This document shows positions 27,377 through 36,912 of a stretch of 52,253 nt of DNA, piece after piece (positions within the stretch are counted from its first letter, which is position 1; each line of letters starts with the position of its first letter). A program made the position numbers and the translations under genes. The stretch is from the NCBI GenBank assembly GCA_950097035.1, contig CATNDT010000003.1, forward strand, positions 1-52,253, read 5' to 3'. This DNA comes from an uncultured Oscillibacter sp. Its GTDB lineage: Bacteria > Bacillota > Clostridia > Oscillospirales > Oscillospiraceae. Under the pieces are notes generated by a model. That model made no database searches. It saw only the letters and a program-made list of their open reading frames with translations, and was not told where the DNA came from.

Positions 27377-28359
27377 GCTTATTGAGGGCCTACCTGCGGC
27401 GGCAGTATAAGCTGCTGCTGTTGCTGAGCGGTTTTTTCTGCATTTTTGCGGCGGTATTTTTCCTCTATAACCTGCCGGTGGAGGCGGTGGCCTATGCGGG
27501 GGTGCTGTGCCTGGCGCTGGGGCTGGCGCTGTTTGCCGTGGGGTACGGGCGGTTTCTCCGGCGGCACCGGGAACTGCGGCAGCTGCTGCTGCGGGCGAGG
27601 GAGAAGGTGCTGCCTCTGCCGCCCCCCGGGGGTCTTCTGGAGGAGGACTACCAGGCGCTGCTTCAGGCGCTGTGTGCCGACCGGGCCGGCCTTGCCATGG
27701 AGAATGAGAACCGCCTGCGGGACATGACGGGCTATTACACACTCTGGGCCCACCAGATCAAAACGCCCATTGCGGCCATGCGGCTTCTGCTGCAGGAAGA
27801 GGCGGCGGGACGGGAGACGCTGGAGGTGGAGCTTTTAAAGATCGAGCAGTATGTGGAGATGGTGCTGTCCTACCTGCGGCTGGACAGCGACTTTACGGAT
27901 TATCTCTGGCAGGACTGCGATTTGGACGGACTGCTGCGCCAGTCTCTGCGGAAGTTTGCCAAGATGTTTATTCTGAAAAGGATATCCCTGGACTTTCAGG
28001 AGACGGGGAAGACCGTGCTGACAGACGGCAAGTGGCTTTCCTTTGTGGTGGAGCAGGTGCTCTCCAACGCCCTGAAATACACCCCCGCCGGCGGGCGCAT
28101 CCGCATCTATGCCGACCGGGATACCCTGGTCATTGCGGACAGCGGCATCGGCATTCGGGAGGAGGATCTGCCAAGGGTGTTTGAAAAGGGGTTCACCGGC
28201 TACAACGGACGGACGGAGCGCAAGTCCACCGGTATTGGGCTGTATCTGTGCAGGCGGGTGATGGAGCGGCTGAACCACGGCATCGCCGTCGCCTCCCGCC
28301 CGGGACAGGGCACGCTGGTGCGGCTGGATTTGGCCCGGGGCCGCCGGGTGGTGGAGTGA
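27373..28359 (+). CDS. Intramembrane-sensing histidine kinase (BceS-like)
   Basis: Two TM with almost no extracellular loop; YYTLWAHQIKTPIAAMRLLLQ H-box; NALKYTPAGG, DSGIGI, GIGLYL. Confidence 0.93.
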   Translation: MSLLRAYLRRQYKLLLLLSGFFCIFAAVFFLYNLPVEAVAYAGVLCLALGLALFAVGYGRFLRRHRELRQLLLRAREKVLPLPPPGGLLEEDYQALLQALCADRAGLAMENENRLRDMTGYYTLWAHQIKTPIAAMRLLLQEEAAGRETLEVELLKIEQYVEMVLSYLRLDSDFTDYLWQDCDLDGLLRQSLRKFAKMFILKRISLDFQETGKTVLTDGKWLSFVVEQVLSNALKYTPAGGRIRIYADRDTLVIADSGIGIREEDLPRVFEKGFTGYNGRTERKSTGIGLYLCRRVMERLNHGIAVASRPGQGTLVRLDLARGRRVVE

Positions 28360-28375
28360 ACGTTTTTGCCTGCAC

Positions 28376-28391
28376 CTTACAAAACTGTAAG
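28376..28391. promoter_or_regulatory. BceR-type binding site upstream of ABC transporter
   Basis: CTTACA-AAAC-TGTAAG perfect inverted repeat; fits TNACA-N4-TGTAA BceR-like consensus. Confidence 0.75.
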
Positions 28392-28484
28392 AAAACGCGC
28401 CGGATCGTAAGCTGAATCGATGGCTGACGGTCCGGCGCGTTTGGTATACTCGGTGCAGAAACCAACCCAAGGAGGAAATTCGGT

Positions 28485-29252
28485 ATGCCATTATTGGAAG
28501 TGCAGCATCTGCAAAAGATCTATACCACCCGCTTCGGCGGAAACCAGGTGGAGGCCCTGCGAAACGTGACGTTTTCTGTGGAGGCGGGGGAGTATGTGGC
28601 CATCATGGGCGAGTCCGGCTCCGGTAAGACCACCCTGTTGAATATTCTGGCGGCGCTGGACCGCCCGACTGCCGGGGAGGTCTGCTTAAACGGCAGGGCC
28701 CTGTCCGATATCCGGGAACGGGACCTGGCGGCCTTTCGCCGCTCACATCTGGGATTTGTCTTTCAGGACTTCAACCTGCTGGATACGTTCTCCCTGCGGG
28801 ATAACATCTTTTTGCCCCTGGTGCTGGCGGGGGAGCGCTATGAGATCATGAGCGAAAAGCTGCGGCCCATTGCAAGGCAGCTGGGCATTACAGAGGTGCT
28901 GGAGAAGTACCCCTACGAGGTCTCCGGCGGACAAAAGCAGCGCTGCGCCGTGGCCCGGGCTCTGATCACCGCCCCCCAGGTCGTTCTGGCGGACGAGCCC
29001 ACCGGGGCGCTGGATTCCCGGGCCTCGGACAACCTGCTGGAGCTGTTTGGGGAGATCAACCGGGAGGGCCAGACCATTTTGATGGTGACCCACTCCGTGA
29101 AAGCCGCCAGCCACGCCGGGCGGGTGCTGTTTTTGCGGGACGGGCAGGTGTACCACCAGCTCTACCGGGGCGGAGAGACCCAGGAGTCCCAGTTCCGCCG
29201 CATCTCAGACACGCTGACAGTACTGGCGCAAGGCGGTGAGCCCCATGCATAA
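28485..29252 (+). CDS. BceA-like ABC transporter ATP-binding protein
   Basis: Walker A GESGSGKTT, signature VSGGQKQRCAVARAL, VVLADEPTGALDS. Confidence 0.95.
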   Translation: MPLLEVQHLQKIYTTRFGGNQVEALRNVTFSVEAGEYVAIMGESGSGKTTLLNILAALDRPTAGEVCLNGRALSDIRERDLAAFRRSHLGFVFQDFNLLDTFSLRDNIFLPLVLAGERYEIMSEKLRPIARQLGITEVLEKYPYEVSGGQKQRCAVARALITAPQVVLADEPTGALDSRASDNLLELFGEINREGQTILMVTHSVKAASHAGRVLFLRDGQVYHQLYRGGETQESQFRRISDTLTVLAQGGEPHA

Positions 29253-31245
29253 GTCCGGATTCTTTCCCCGGCTGGCCCTGGTGAATCTGGTTCGGAACAG
29301 CCGGTATTACGGGCCGTATCTCTTCTCCTGCGGCGGCGTGGCGGCCATGTACTATATTCTGATTTTTCTCTCCAACCACGAGACGCTGAAAACCGTCCGG
29401 GGAGCGATGTATCTCCAGTCCCTGTGCAGCGTGGGCTGCTTCATTGTGGCGCTGTTTGCAGCCGTCATACTGCTGTATGCCAACAGCTTTGTGATGCGGC
29501 GGCGGCAGCGGGAGCTGGGCCTTTACAACATTCTGGGGCTGGAAAAGCGGCACATCGCCCTGGTCATGCTGTGGGAGACGCTGTTTTGCGCCGCGGTGGT
29601 CCTGGCAGGCGGTATTGTGGCGGGGATTTTGCTTTCCAAGCTGATGCTGCTGGTGGTGCTGCAGATGTCCCACCTGCCGGTGATGTTCGGTTTTTCCGTC
29701 AGTTTGCGGGGAATCGGGGACACGGCGGTTCTTTTTGCGGTGTTGCTGCTGCTGACCCTGGGACAGAATCTGTCCCGCCTCTGCCGCTCCAGGCCGGTGG
29801 AGCTGCTCCACAGCGAGCATGCCGGAGAGCGGGAGCCAAAAACCAGGCGGCTGCTGGCGCTGGCAGGGGTGGCGGCGCTGCTGGGGGGCTATATCATGTC
29901 CTTTACCGTGAAGAACCCGGTGGAGGCTATGCTGCTCTTCTGTGTGGCGGTGGCGCTGGTGATGGTCGGAACCTACTGCCTGTTTACCGCCGGGTCCATC
30001 GCTGTTTTAAAGCGCCTGCGGGCCAACAAAGGGTTTTATTACCAGACCAGGCACTTCACCGCCGTATCCGGCCTGCTCTACCGCATGAAGCAGAACGCCG
30101 TGGGCCTTGCCAACATCTGCATCCTCTCCACGATGGTGCTGGTGACGGTGTCCACCACCATATGCCTCTACATCGGTCTGGACCGCTCTCTGAACGAGAT
30201 GTTCCCCTATGACCTGGAGTTTATTCAGGACCTGGACCGCCAGCCCGGGGACTCTATGGAATATCTGGAGCAGGTGCGGCGGGAGGCGGCGGCCGCCGGC
30301 GTGACGGCGGAGCCGCGGTATTATAACCGCTACTATGTGTACTGCGGTATACGAAACGGCAGGGTCCAGCTGACCCTGGACGAGAACTGTGTGCATACGG
30401 AGCTGGAGATCGTCACGGCGGAGGACTACGCCCGTCTCACCGGCCGCGCTGTCAGCCTGGCCCGGGACGAGGTGCTGGCCTGCATATCCGGTCTGACGGA
30501 TTTTCCTGCGGACATCACGGTTGCCGCCGATTACGCCGGCGAGGATTCGTTGACGCTTCACATCCGGGACACCATTACAGAGACCGTCCGCCATGGCTCC
30601 ACCACGCTGCTCTCCGGCGAGGATGCCCGGATCTTCCTGGTGGCGGCAGACCGTGCGGCGGCGGAGCGGATTGTGGCGGTAAACCCGGAGCGCTTTATCA
30701 GGCAGTTCCGCGTTCAGTATAAGCTGGAGGGGACCCATGAGGAAAAGCTGGCCCAGACGGAGGATATCGTATTCCGTTTGAGCCGGCAGGAAAACGGCAT
30801 CGGCTTTACCAGCAAGCAGGACCAGGCCAGGGACTTTTACGCCATGTACGGGGGATTCCTCTTCCTGGGAGTGTTTCTGGGGATTCTGTTTTTGATGACC
30901 ACGGTCCTTATCATCTACTATAAGCAGATTTCCGAGGGGTACGAGGACCAGCGGCGCTACCGCATCTGCCGCCAGGTGGGCATGACGGAAAAAGAGGTAA
31001 AGGCCTCCGTCCACAGTCAGATTTTGCTGGTGTTCTTCCTCCCCCTGGGGGCGGCGGGGCTCCATGTGCTGGCGGCCTTTCCCATGCTGCGAAAGATGCT
31101 GGAGCTTTTTCAGCTTACCGACGTCAGGCTGTTTGCCCTCTGCACGGCCGGGACGATGCTGGTGTTCTGCGCCATTTACGGCCTGGTATACAGCCTTACG
31201 GCCCACGCCTATGAGCGGATCGTGGGCGGCGAGGCGCGGCGGTGA
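29245..31245 (+). CDS. BceB-like ABC transporter permease
   Basis: FtsX-type permease with ~200-aa extracellular segment; KSGFFPRLALVNLVRNSRYYGPYLFS. Confidence 0.92.
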   Translation: MHKSGFFPRLALVNLVRNSRYYGPYLFSCGGVAAMYYILIFLSNHETLKTVRGAMYLQSLCSVGCFIVALFAAVILLYANSFVMRRRQRELGLYNILGLEKRHIALVMLWETLFCAAVVLAGGIVAGILLSKLMLLVVLQMSHLPVMFGFSVSLRGIGDTAVLFAVLLLLTLGQNLSRLCRSRPVELLHSEHAGEREPKTRRLLALAGVAALLGGYIMSFTVKNPVEAMLLFCVAVALVMVGTYCLFTAGSIAVLKRLRANKGFYYQTRHFTAVSGLLYRMKQNAVGLANICILSTMVLVTVSTTICLYIGLDRSLNEMFPYDLEFIQDLDRQPGDSMEYLEQVRREAAAAGVTAEPRYYNRYYVYCGIRNGRVQLTLDENCVHTELEIVTAEDYARLTGRAVSLARDEVLACISGLTDFPADITVAADYAGEDSLTLHIRDTITETVRHGSTTLLSGEDARIFLVAADRAAAERIVAVNPERFIRQFRVQYKLEGTHEEKLAQTEDIVFRLSRQENGIGFTSKQDQARDFYAMYGGFLFLGVFLGILFLMTTVLIIYYKQISEGYEDQRRYRICRQVGMTEKEVKASVHSQILLVFFLPLGAAGLHVLAAFPMLRKMLELFQLTDVRLFALCTAGTMLVFCAIYGLVYSLTAHAYERIVGGEARR

Positions 31246-31285
31246 ATCCCGCTGTCAGAGTTGAGAGAGGTTGCAGTGGCAGATG

Positions 31286-31335
31286 AAAGCCGCCGGGCGG
31301 CGGGCCGTTTTTCGGCCTGCCCCGGCGGCTTTTTT
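31286..31335 (+). terminator. Rho-independent terminator
   Basis: aagccgccggg...cccggcggctttttt. Confidence 0.75.
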
Positions 31336-31429
31336 GCCGCCCGGTCCGGAATTTTCCGGAAATCGGTAACGCTTTTCGATTTTTTTCGTCTTATTCTCAG
31401 AACGGCTGCGTGAAAATTGAAATTACGGC

Positions 31430-31485
31430 TTGACAAACTGTTCTAACTGTATTACTATAGTTAATACACTAGTACAGTGATACAG
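31430..31485 (+). promoter_or_regulatory. Promoter with overlapping operator-like inverted repeat
   Basis: TTGACA (31430) -17 nt- TACTAT; overlapped by CTGTATTAC...GTGATACAG (31447-31485). Confidence 0.55.
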
Positions 31486-31572
31486 GGATTACATAAAAAA
31501 TAAAAATTTTGAAGAAATCCAACGGTCCATATCGTATGGATGGATAGAACAAGGGAAATGGGGGAACCTGTT

Positions 31573-32757
31573 ATGAGGATTCTGATTACTTCGGACTGGT
31601 ACAGTCCTGCCGTTAACGGCGTTGTCACGTCGGTGAAAAATCTGCGCCGGGAGCTGGAGCGGCGGGGCCACGAGGTACGGGTGCTGACCCTGTCTCAAAA
31701 CAGGCGCTCCTGGGAAAAGGACGGCGTGACGTATCTCGGCTCCATCGCTGCGGGTCTGGTGTATCCCGGCGCACGGCTGCGGACCGTCCTGGCGGGAAAA
31801 CAGGTGCGCAAACTCATAAGCTGGCGGCCGGACGTGGTGCACAGCCAGTGCGAGTTCAGCACGTTTTTCCTGGCCCGCCGCATTGCGGAGGAGCTGGATA
31901 TTCCTCTGGTCCACACCTACCACACGGTGTATGAGGACTACACCCACTATTTTTCCCCCAGCGTTCGGTTTGGCAAACAGGCTGTGGCGGTGTTTTCCCG
32001 GTGGGTGGCTGCCAGAACGGACTGCCTCATCGCCCCCACGGGCAAGGTGCGGCTGCTGCTGCAGGGATACGGTGTGCGGCAGCCGGTGTTTGTGGTGCCA
32101 TCAGGCATTGACCTCACGCCCTTTGCGGAAGAGGCCGATCCCTGGCGCACGGCGGTGCTGCGGGCCAGCCTGGACATCCCGGCGGACCGCACGGTGCTGG
32201 TCTTTGTGGGCCGCCTGGCGGAGGAGAAAAATGTGGACGAGCTGCTGCGCTGCCGCGCGGCCATGGGCGAGCGGCCGGTAACGCTGCTGCTGGTGGGGGA
32301 CGGCCCGGACCGCCCCCGGCTGGAGCGGGTGGCCGGAGATCTGGGCCTTCGTGTGCCGGACGTGGTATTTGCCGGCATGGTTCCGCCCGAGCAGGTGGCG
32401 GACTGGTACCGCTTGGGAGATGTGTTTGTCAGCGCCTCCACCAGCGAGACCCAGGGCCTGACGTACATCGAGGCGTTGGCTGCCGGCGTTCCGGCCATCT
32501 GCCGGGCGGACGACTGCCTCACCGGTGTTATCCGGGACGGGGAAAACGGCTGGCAATACCGCAGCGAGGCGGATTTTCAGGCAAAGCTGGAGCAATTTCT
32601 CGCCCAGTCCCACCACCGGGAGCGGATGGGCCGGAACGCGCGGGCCATGGCCGAAAATTTCTCTGCCCGGGTGTTTGCCCGGCGTGTGGAAGCCATCTAT
32701 GAAGAGCAGATTCAGCGCCATGCCGTGCGTCCCCTTTACAGGGAGGTGTCCGCATGA
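31573..32757 (+). CDS. Glycosyltransferase family 4 (glucosyldiacylglycerol synthase-like)
   Basis: MRILITSDWYSPAVNGVVTSVKNLRRELERRGHEVRVLT; VFVGRLAEEKNVDELL; SASTSETQGLTYIEALAAGVP. Confidence 0.9.
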   Translation: MRILITSDWYSPAVNGVVTSVKNLRRELERRGHEVRVLTLSQNRRSWEKDGVTYLGSIAAGLVYPGARLRTVLAGKQVRKLISWRPDVVHSQCEFSTFFLARRIAEELDIPLVHTYHTVYEDYTHYFSPSVRFGKQAVAVFSRWVAARTDCLIAPTGKVRLLLQGYGVRQPVFVVPSGIDLTPFAEEADPWRTAVLRASLDIPADRTVLVFVGRLAEEKNVDELLRCRAAMGERPVTLLLVGDGPDRPRLERVAGDLGLRVPDVVFAGMVPPEQVADWYRLGDVFVSASTSETQGLTYIEALAAGVPAICRADDCLTGVIRDGENGWQYRSEADFQAKLEQFLAQSHHRERMGRNARAMAENFSARVFARRVEAIYEEQIQRHAVRPLYREVSA

Positions 32758-33350
32758 GCCGCGCGGCGGAGAGGACCGTTTTGCAGGCGGTCTCCATGGC
32801 GGGATTCCTGGTGTGCATTGCGGTGGCCGTATGGGGCTGGCACACCGGCGTGCTGACCTCACAGGAGCGGCTGCAGGCGCTGGTATCAAGCCTGGGGCTG
32901 GCGGGCACGCTGCTGTTTGTGGCTTTTCAGGCGGTGCAGGTGGTGGTGCCCGTGCTGCCGGGAGGACTGGGGTGCCTGGTGGGCGTAATTTTATTTGGCC
33001 CGGTATGGGGGTTTATCTACAACTACGTGGGCATCTGCCTGGGCTCCCTCATGGCCTTCGGCGTGGCGCGCAACTGCGGAAAGCCGCTGCTGTCGCTGCT
33101 GTTTTCAGAGCGGACCATTCAAAAATACAGCCACTGGGCAGAGGAGCGGAACCGCTTTGCCCGCCTGTTTGCCCTGGCCATCTTTTTGCCGGTGGCGCCG
33201 GATGACTTTCTCTGCTATCTGGCGGGCACCACGGATATGAGCTGGCGGCGGTACACCGCCATCATCCTGCTGGGAAAGCCCTTTGCCATTGCCCTGTACA
33301 GCTTGGGGCTGACGGTGATCTGGCAGCATATCGTGCCGGTTTTAGGATAA
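32754..33350 (+). CDS. TVP38/TMEM64 (VTT/DedA-like) membrane protein
   Basis: Multi-TM; FQAVQVVVPVLPGGLGCLVGVILFGPVWGFIYNYVGICLGSLMAF; LPVAPDDFLCYLAG. Confidence 0.85.
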   Translation: MSRAAERTVLQAVSMAGFLVCIAVAVWGWHTGVLTSQERLQALVSSLGLAGTLLFVAFQAVQVVVPVLPGGLGCLVGVILFGPVWGFIYNYVGICLGSLMAFGVARNCGKPLLSLLFSERTIQKYSHWAEERNRFARLFALAIFLPVAPDDFLCYLAGTTDMSWRRYTAIILLGKPFAIALYSLGLTVIWQHIVPVLG

Positions 33351-33375
33351 GTGATCAGTGTTAAGGAGACAAACC

Positions 33376-34422
33376 ATGCGAATTTATATCTACAGCGGCG
33401 GTGAGAAAATTGTGGGCAGAAGCGGGGTGGGACAGGCTATCCGCCACCAGCGGGAGTGCCTGCGCCGGGCGGAGATCGCAACCACCGCCCGCTGGACGCG
33501 GGACACCGCCGCCGTCCATGTGAACACGGTGCTGCCGGACTCTGTGCTGGCGGCCCTGAGGGCCCGGCTGCGGGGAAAGAAGGTGGTGTGGTACGGCCAC
33601 TCCACCATGGAGGATTTTCGGGCATCCTTCCGGGGGTCCGACATGCTGGCCCCGCTGTTCCGGCGGTGGATCACCTTCTGCTACGGTCTGGGAGACGTGG
33701 TGCTGACGCCCACGGAGTACTCCCGCGGCCTGCTGGAGGGCTATGGGATCAAGCGGCCTGTCTACAGCATTTCCAACGGGGTGGACACCGCGTATTTCCG
33801 TCCCGACCCGGCCCTGCGGGCGTCCTTCCGGCGACGGTACGGTCTGGCGGAGGGGGACCGGGCGGTGATTTCCGTGGGCCACACCATCGCCCGGAAGGGG
33901 CTGCCGGAGTTTTTGGAGCTGGCGGCCCGGGAGCCGTCTCTGAAATTCTTCTGGTTCGGCTGGACGGACCCGCGCCTCATTCCCCAGGAGATTGCCCAGG
34001 CAATGGAAAAGGCCCCCGCCAATGTCTGCTTTCCCGGCTATGTGGACCGGGAGCAGCTGCGGGAGGCCTACTGCGGGGCGGACGTGTTCGCCTTTATGAG
34101 CCGGGAGGAGACGGAGGGCATCGTGGTGCTGGAGGCGTTGGCCTGCGGCATTCCCACCGTGGTGCGGGATATCCCCGTGTACAGCCGGTGGCTGGAGGAT
34201 GGCAAAAACGTATACAAGGCGTTGAATACGGATGAATTTCAACAAAAGGTTGAGGGTATCCTCAGCGGAACGCTGCCGGACCTGACCGCGGCGGGCAGGG
34301 CGGTGGCGGAGAGCCGAAGCCTGGAGGCTGTAGGCGCGCGGCTGCGGGAGATCTACTGTCAGGAGCGGATTCTGCCGCCGCTTCCCGCCCCGGTGCAGCA
34401 GCAGAGGCACGCCCGGGCGTGA
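33376..34422 (+). CDS. Glycosyltransferase family 4 (diglycosyldiacylglycerol synthase-like)
   Basis: MRIYIYSGGEKIVGRSGVGQAIRHQRECL; ISVGHTIARKGLPEFLELA; SREETEGIVVLEALACGIPTVVRD. Confidence 0.88.
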   Translation: MRIYIYSGGEKIVGRSGVGQAIRHQRECLRRAEIATTARWTRDTAAVHVNTVLPDSVLAALRARLRGKKVVWYGHSTMEDFRASFRGSDMLAPLFRRWITFCYGLGDVVLTPTEYSRGLLEGYGIKRPVYSISNGVDTAYFRPDPALRASFRRRYGLAEGDRAVISVGHTIARKGLPEFLELAAREPSLKFFWFGWTDPRLIPQEIAQAMEKAPANVCFPGYVDREQLREAYCGADVFAFMSREETEGIVVLEALACGIPTVVRDIPVYSRWLEDGKNVYKALNTDEFQQKVEGILSGTLPDLTAAGRAVAESRSLEAVGARLREIYCQERILPPLPAPVQQQRHARA

Positions 34423-34429
34423 GCGGGGA

Positions 34430-34969
34430 TTATGGCGTTTTGCTGCCGGGCAGCGCCGGTTTGCGCCGCTGGCAGATCAAAAGCCACAGCAGCAGGAAGC
34501 AGCCGCACCCCGCCAAATCGATGCAGACATCCCGCAGCTGTCCGCTGCGGCCTGCCACAAAGGTCTGGTGAAATTCATCAAGGCCCGCCAAAAGGGCGCA
34601 CAGTGAGACGACCGTTCCGGCGCGGCGGCCGGTTCGCTCCGTGAGCTTTTGAACGGCCCACATCAGCAGTGCCGCCAGGATGAAATACACGGCCATGTGA
34701 GCCGCTTTCCGAATGCAAAAGGTGACGGCCAGCAGCAGGTTGGCCTGCTCCGGTTCGTCCAGCAGAAAAAAGGCCGGATACACCCGCCGCAGCAGCCAGT
34801 AAGCAAGTCCGTCTGAGGTTGCGCTGGAGCTGGCGCCCGTCTGGGCGGAAAAGCGGAAGATGCCCCCGTACCACACGCCGGCGGGCAGGAAGAGACAGCA
34901 TTTACGAAGGATACGGTTGAGCGGCATTTTGAATACTCCTCTGAAAGGCGGCGGATGATCGAAAATCAT
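34430..34969 (-). CDS. VanZ-like family protein
   Basis: FRFSAQTGASSSATSDG..; IRKAAHMAVYFILAALL; LDEFHQTFVAGRSGQLRDVCIDLAGC. Confidence 0.9.
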   Translation of the reverse strand: MIFDHPPPFRGVFKMPLNRILRKCCLFLPAGVWYGGIFRFSAQTGASSSATSDGLAYWLLRRVYPAFFLLDEPEQANLLLAVTFCIRKAAHMAVYFILAALLMWAVQKLTERTGRRAGTVVSLCALLAGLDEFHQTFVAGRSGQLRDVCIDLAGCGCFLLLWLLICQRRKPALPGSKTP

Positions 34970-34981
34970 CCGCCGCCCGCT

Positions 34982-36166
34982 TTATTGATCCTGGACAGTG
35001 GTTTTAGGCTGTGGGGCGGACATCTCCGGCTCCGCGCCGTCCACGCCGCGCATCACCTGGATGGGGGAGGCGCTGAAGCGGACCTGGAAATTTTCCAAAA
35101 GACCGCTCTCTCCGTTGCCCAGCTGGCCGCACACGTTGGCGCCCCAGGTCCATAGGGTGCCGTCCTGCTTCACGGCCAGAGTGTGGTCCCAGCCGGAGGC
35201 CAGCTGCACAACGCCCTTCAGCACCGGCACCGGAGCGAGGCGGTTTTCGGTGGTGCCGTCGCCTACGGCGCCGGCGCCGTTATAGCCCCAGCCCCAAACA
35301 GTGCCGTCGTCCTTGAGGACGTGGACATTGTTGTTGCCCGCGTGGACCGACACGGCGTGGTCCATGATCTGGGCGGGCTTTAAGCGGTCTTCAGTGGTGC
35401 CGTCGCCCAGCTCGCCCTGCCAGTTCCGGCCCCAGGTCCAGAGCGTGCCGTCCGTCTTCACGGCGGCGCTGAAGCCGTAGCCGGCCGTCATCTGTGCCAC
35501 ATGGTCCAGCACTTTTACGGGGGAGAGGCGGATCCGGGTGGAGCCGTCCCCCACCGCGCCGCACTCATTTTGCCCCCAGGCCCATAGGGTGCCGTCCTTT
35601 TTCAGGGCCAGGCAGTGGGCATAGCCCGCGCTGATGGCGGCGACGCCATCCATGATCTTTTTGGGGGTGTCGCACTGCTTGTTGCTCTTGTCCCCCACGT
35701 ATTTGCCCCAGACCCAGAGGGAGCCGTCCTTTTTCAGGGCCAGATGGGCGCAGGTGCCGGTGCTTACCGCGGCCACGTCGTCCAGCAGCTTCAGCGGTTG
35801 GGTGGCGTCCTCTTTTGCGCCGCCCGTCAGAGAGCTGCTGACGCTGCGCCCCCAGACCCACAGGGTGTCGTCCTCCAAAATGGCACAGGTATGGTCGTCT
35901 CCGGCGCTGACGGCCTTGACGTGCTCCATCACCTTAACGGGAACGGTGCGGTATTCCTCGCTGCCGCCGTCCCCCAGCTGGGCGTGATCGTCGTTTCCCC
36001 AGGCCCAGAGATTGCCCGCGCCGTCGATGACGAAGCTCTCGGCGGGGCCGGCGCTGACGGTCTGCGCCGCACCGGCTGCGCCGGTATTGTAAGCCGCCGC
36101 CGGGGCGGGCACGGCCAAAATCATGGCCAGAGCCAGCGCGGGGACGAGAAGACGTTTGGCGTGCAT
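34982..36166 (-). CDS. Secreted RCC1-repeat (beta-propeller) protein
   Basis: Signal peptide MHAKRLLVPALALAMILAVPAPAAA then about seven LWxWGxN..G.LGDG repeats. Confidence 0.92.
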   Translation of the reverse strand: MHAKRLLVPALALAMILAVPAPAAAYNTGAAGAAQTVSAGPAESFVIDGAGNLWAWGNDDHAQLGDGGSEEYRTVPVKVMEHVKAVSAGDDHTCAILEDDTLWVWGRSVSSSLTGGAKEDATQPLKLLDDVAAVSTGTCAHLALKKDGSLWVWGKYVGDKSNKQCDTPKKIMDGVAAISAGYAHCLALKKDGTLWAWGQNECGAVGDGSTRIRLSPVKVLDHVAQMTAGYGFSAAVKTDGTLWTWGRNWQGELGDGTTEDRLKPAQIMDHAVSVHAGNNNVHVLKDDGTVWGWGYNGAGAVGDGTTENRLAPVPVLKGVVQLASGWDHTLAVKQDGTLWTWGANVCGQLGNGESGLLENFQVRFSASPIQVMRGVDGAEPEMSAPQPKTTVQDQ

Positions 36167-36210
36167 GGTCAGTTCCTCCTTTTGCATCCTGTATCCTCTG
36201 AAAAAAGCGC

Positions 36211-36912
36211 TCACCACCGGTCGGTCCAGCAGACGGAGTCCGCCGCCGGGGCAAAGGGCTCCGGCGGCGTAGCGCACGCCAGCAGCTCCGCGCGGATGGC
36301 GGCGGAGGTATCGGGAACAGTGTCGGGTCCATATCCGGCGAAGGCGGCGCTGTCCATCAATATGGCGCCGGCCCGCTCCATATCCTCCAGATTCACCCGC
36401 TGGATCTCCTCTGTCTGGGAGGAGCAGCAGTCCGTCAGCACCACGGCGTTATACTCCAGGGCAATGGCGTCGTAGCAGGTGGTGCGGACGCAGTTAGGGG
36501 TGGTAGTGCCCGCCAGAATCACCGTGCGGATATCCAGCCGCCTGAGGATCAGGTCCAGCTCTGTGTGGAAAAAGGCGCTCCACCGGGGCTTGATGATGGT
36601 GTAGTCGCCGGGCCTGGGCCGCAGAGGCTCCGGCGCCTGGGCGCTGTTGGGCCCTGTGGAGGCGGGGGGGCAGGCCCGGCCCCCGCTCTTCCACGCGGCA
36701 TAGCGGGTGAGCTCCACATCGCTGCCGTCGGCGCGGTAGATGCGCTTGACAAAAAACACGGGGATGCCCTTGCCGCGGGCCAGGTCCAGCGCCCTGGCGC
36801 AGGCGGGCACGGTGGACTGGGCATAGCGGATGCAGTGCCCGCCCCGGGGGTCCACAAAGCCGTTTTCCATGTCGATGAGGATGAGGGCGGAACGGGTGGG
36901 ATTGGGCGTCAT
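36211..36912 (-). CDS. Isochorismatase-family cysteine hydrolase
   Basis: ALILIDMENGFVDPRGG; KPRWSAFFHTELDLILRRLDIRTVILAGTTTPNCVRTTCYDAIALEYNAVVLTDCCSS. Confidence 0.9.
   Translation of the reverse strand: MTPNPTRSALILIDMENGFVDPRGGHCIRYAQSTVPACARALDLARGKGIPVFFVKRIYRADGSDVELTRYAAWKSGGRACPPASTGPNSAQAPEPLRPRPGDYTIIKPRWSAFFHTELDLILRRLDIRTVILAGTTTPNCVRTTCYDAIALEYNAVVLTDCCSSQTEEIQRVNLEDMERAGAILMDSAAFAGYGPDTVPDTSAAIRAELLACATPPEPFAPAADSVCWTDRW

Noticed and set aside
30007-34410. Long minus ORFs 30007-31206 and 33361-34410
   Set aside because: Antisense to BceB-like permease and glycosyltransferase; shadow frames.
34998-36166. DNA-level repeats across the RCC1 gene
   Set aside because: Explained by repeated LWxWG protein repeats; not CRISPR or tandem satellite DNA.
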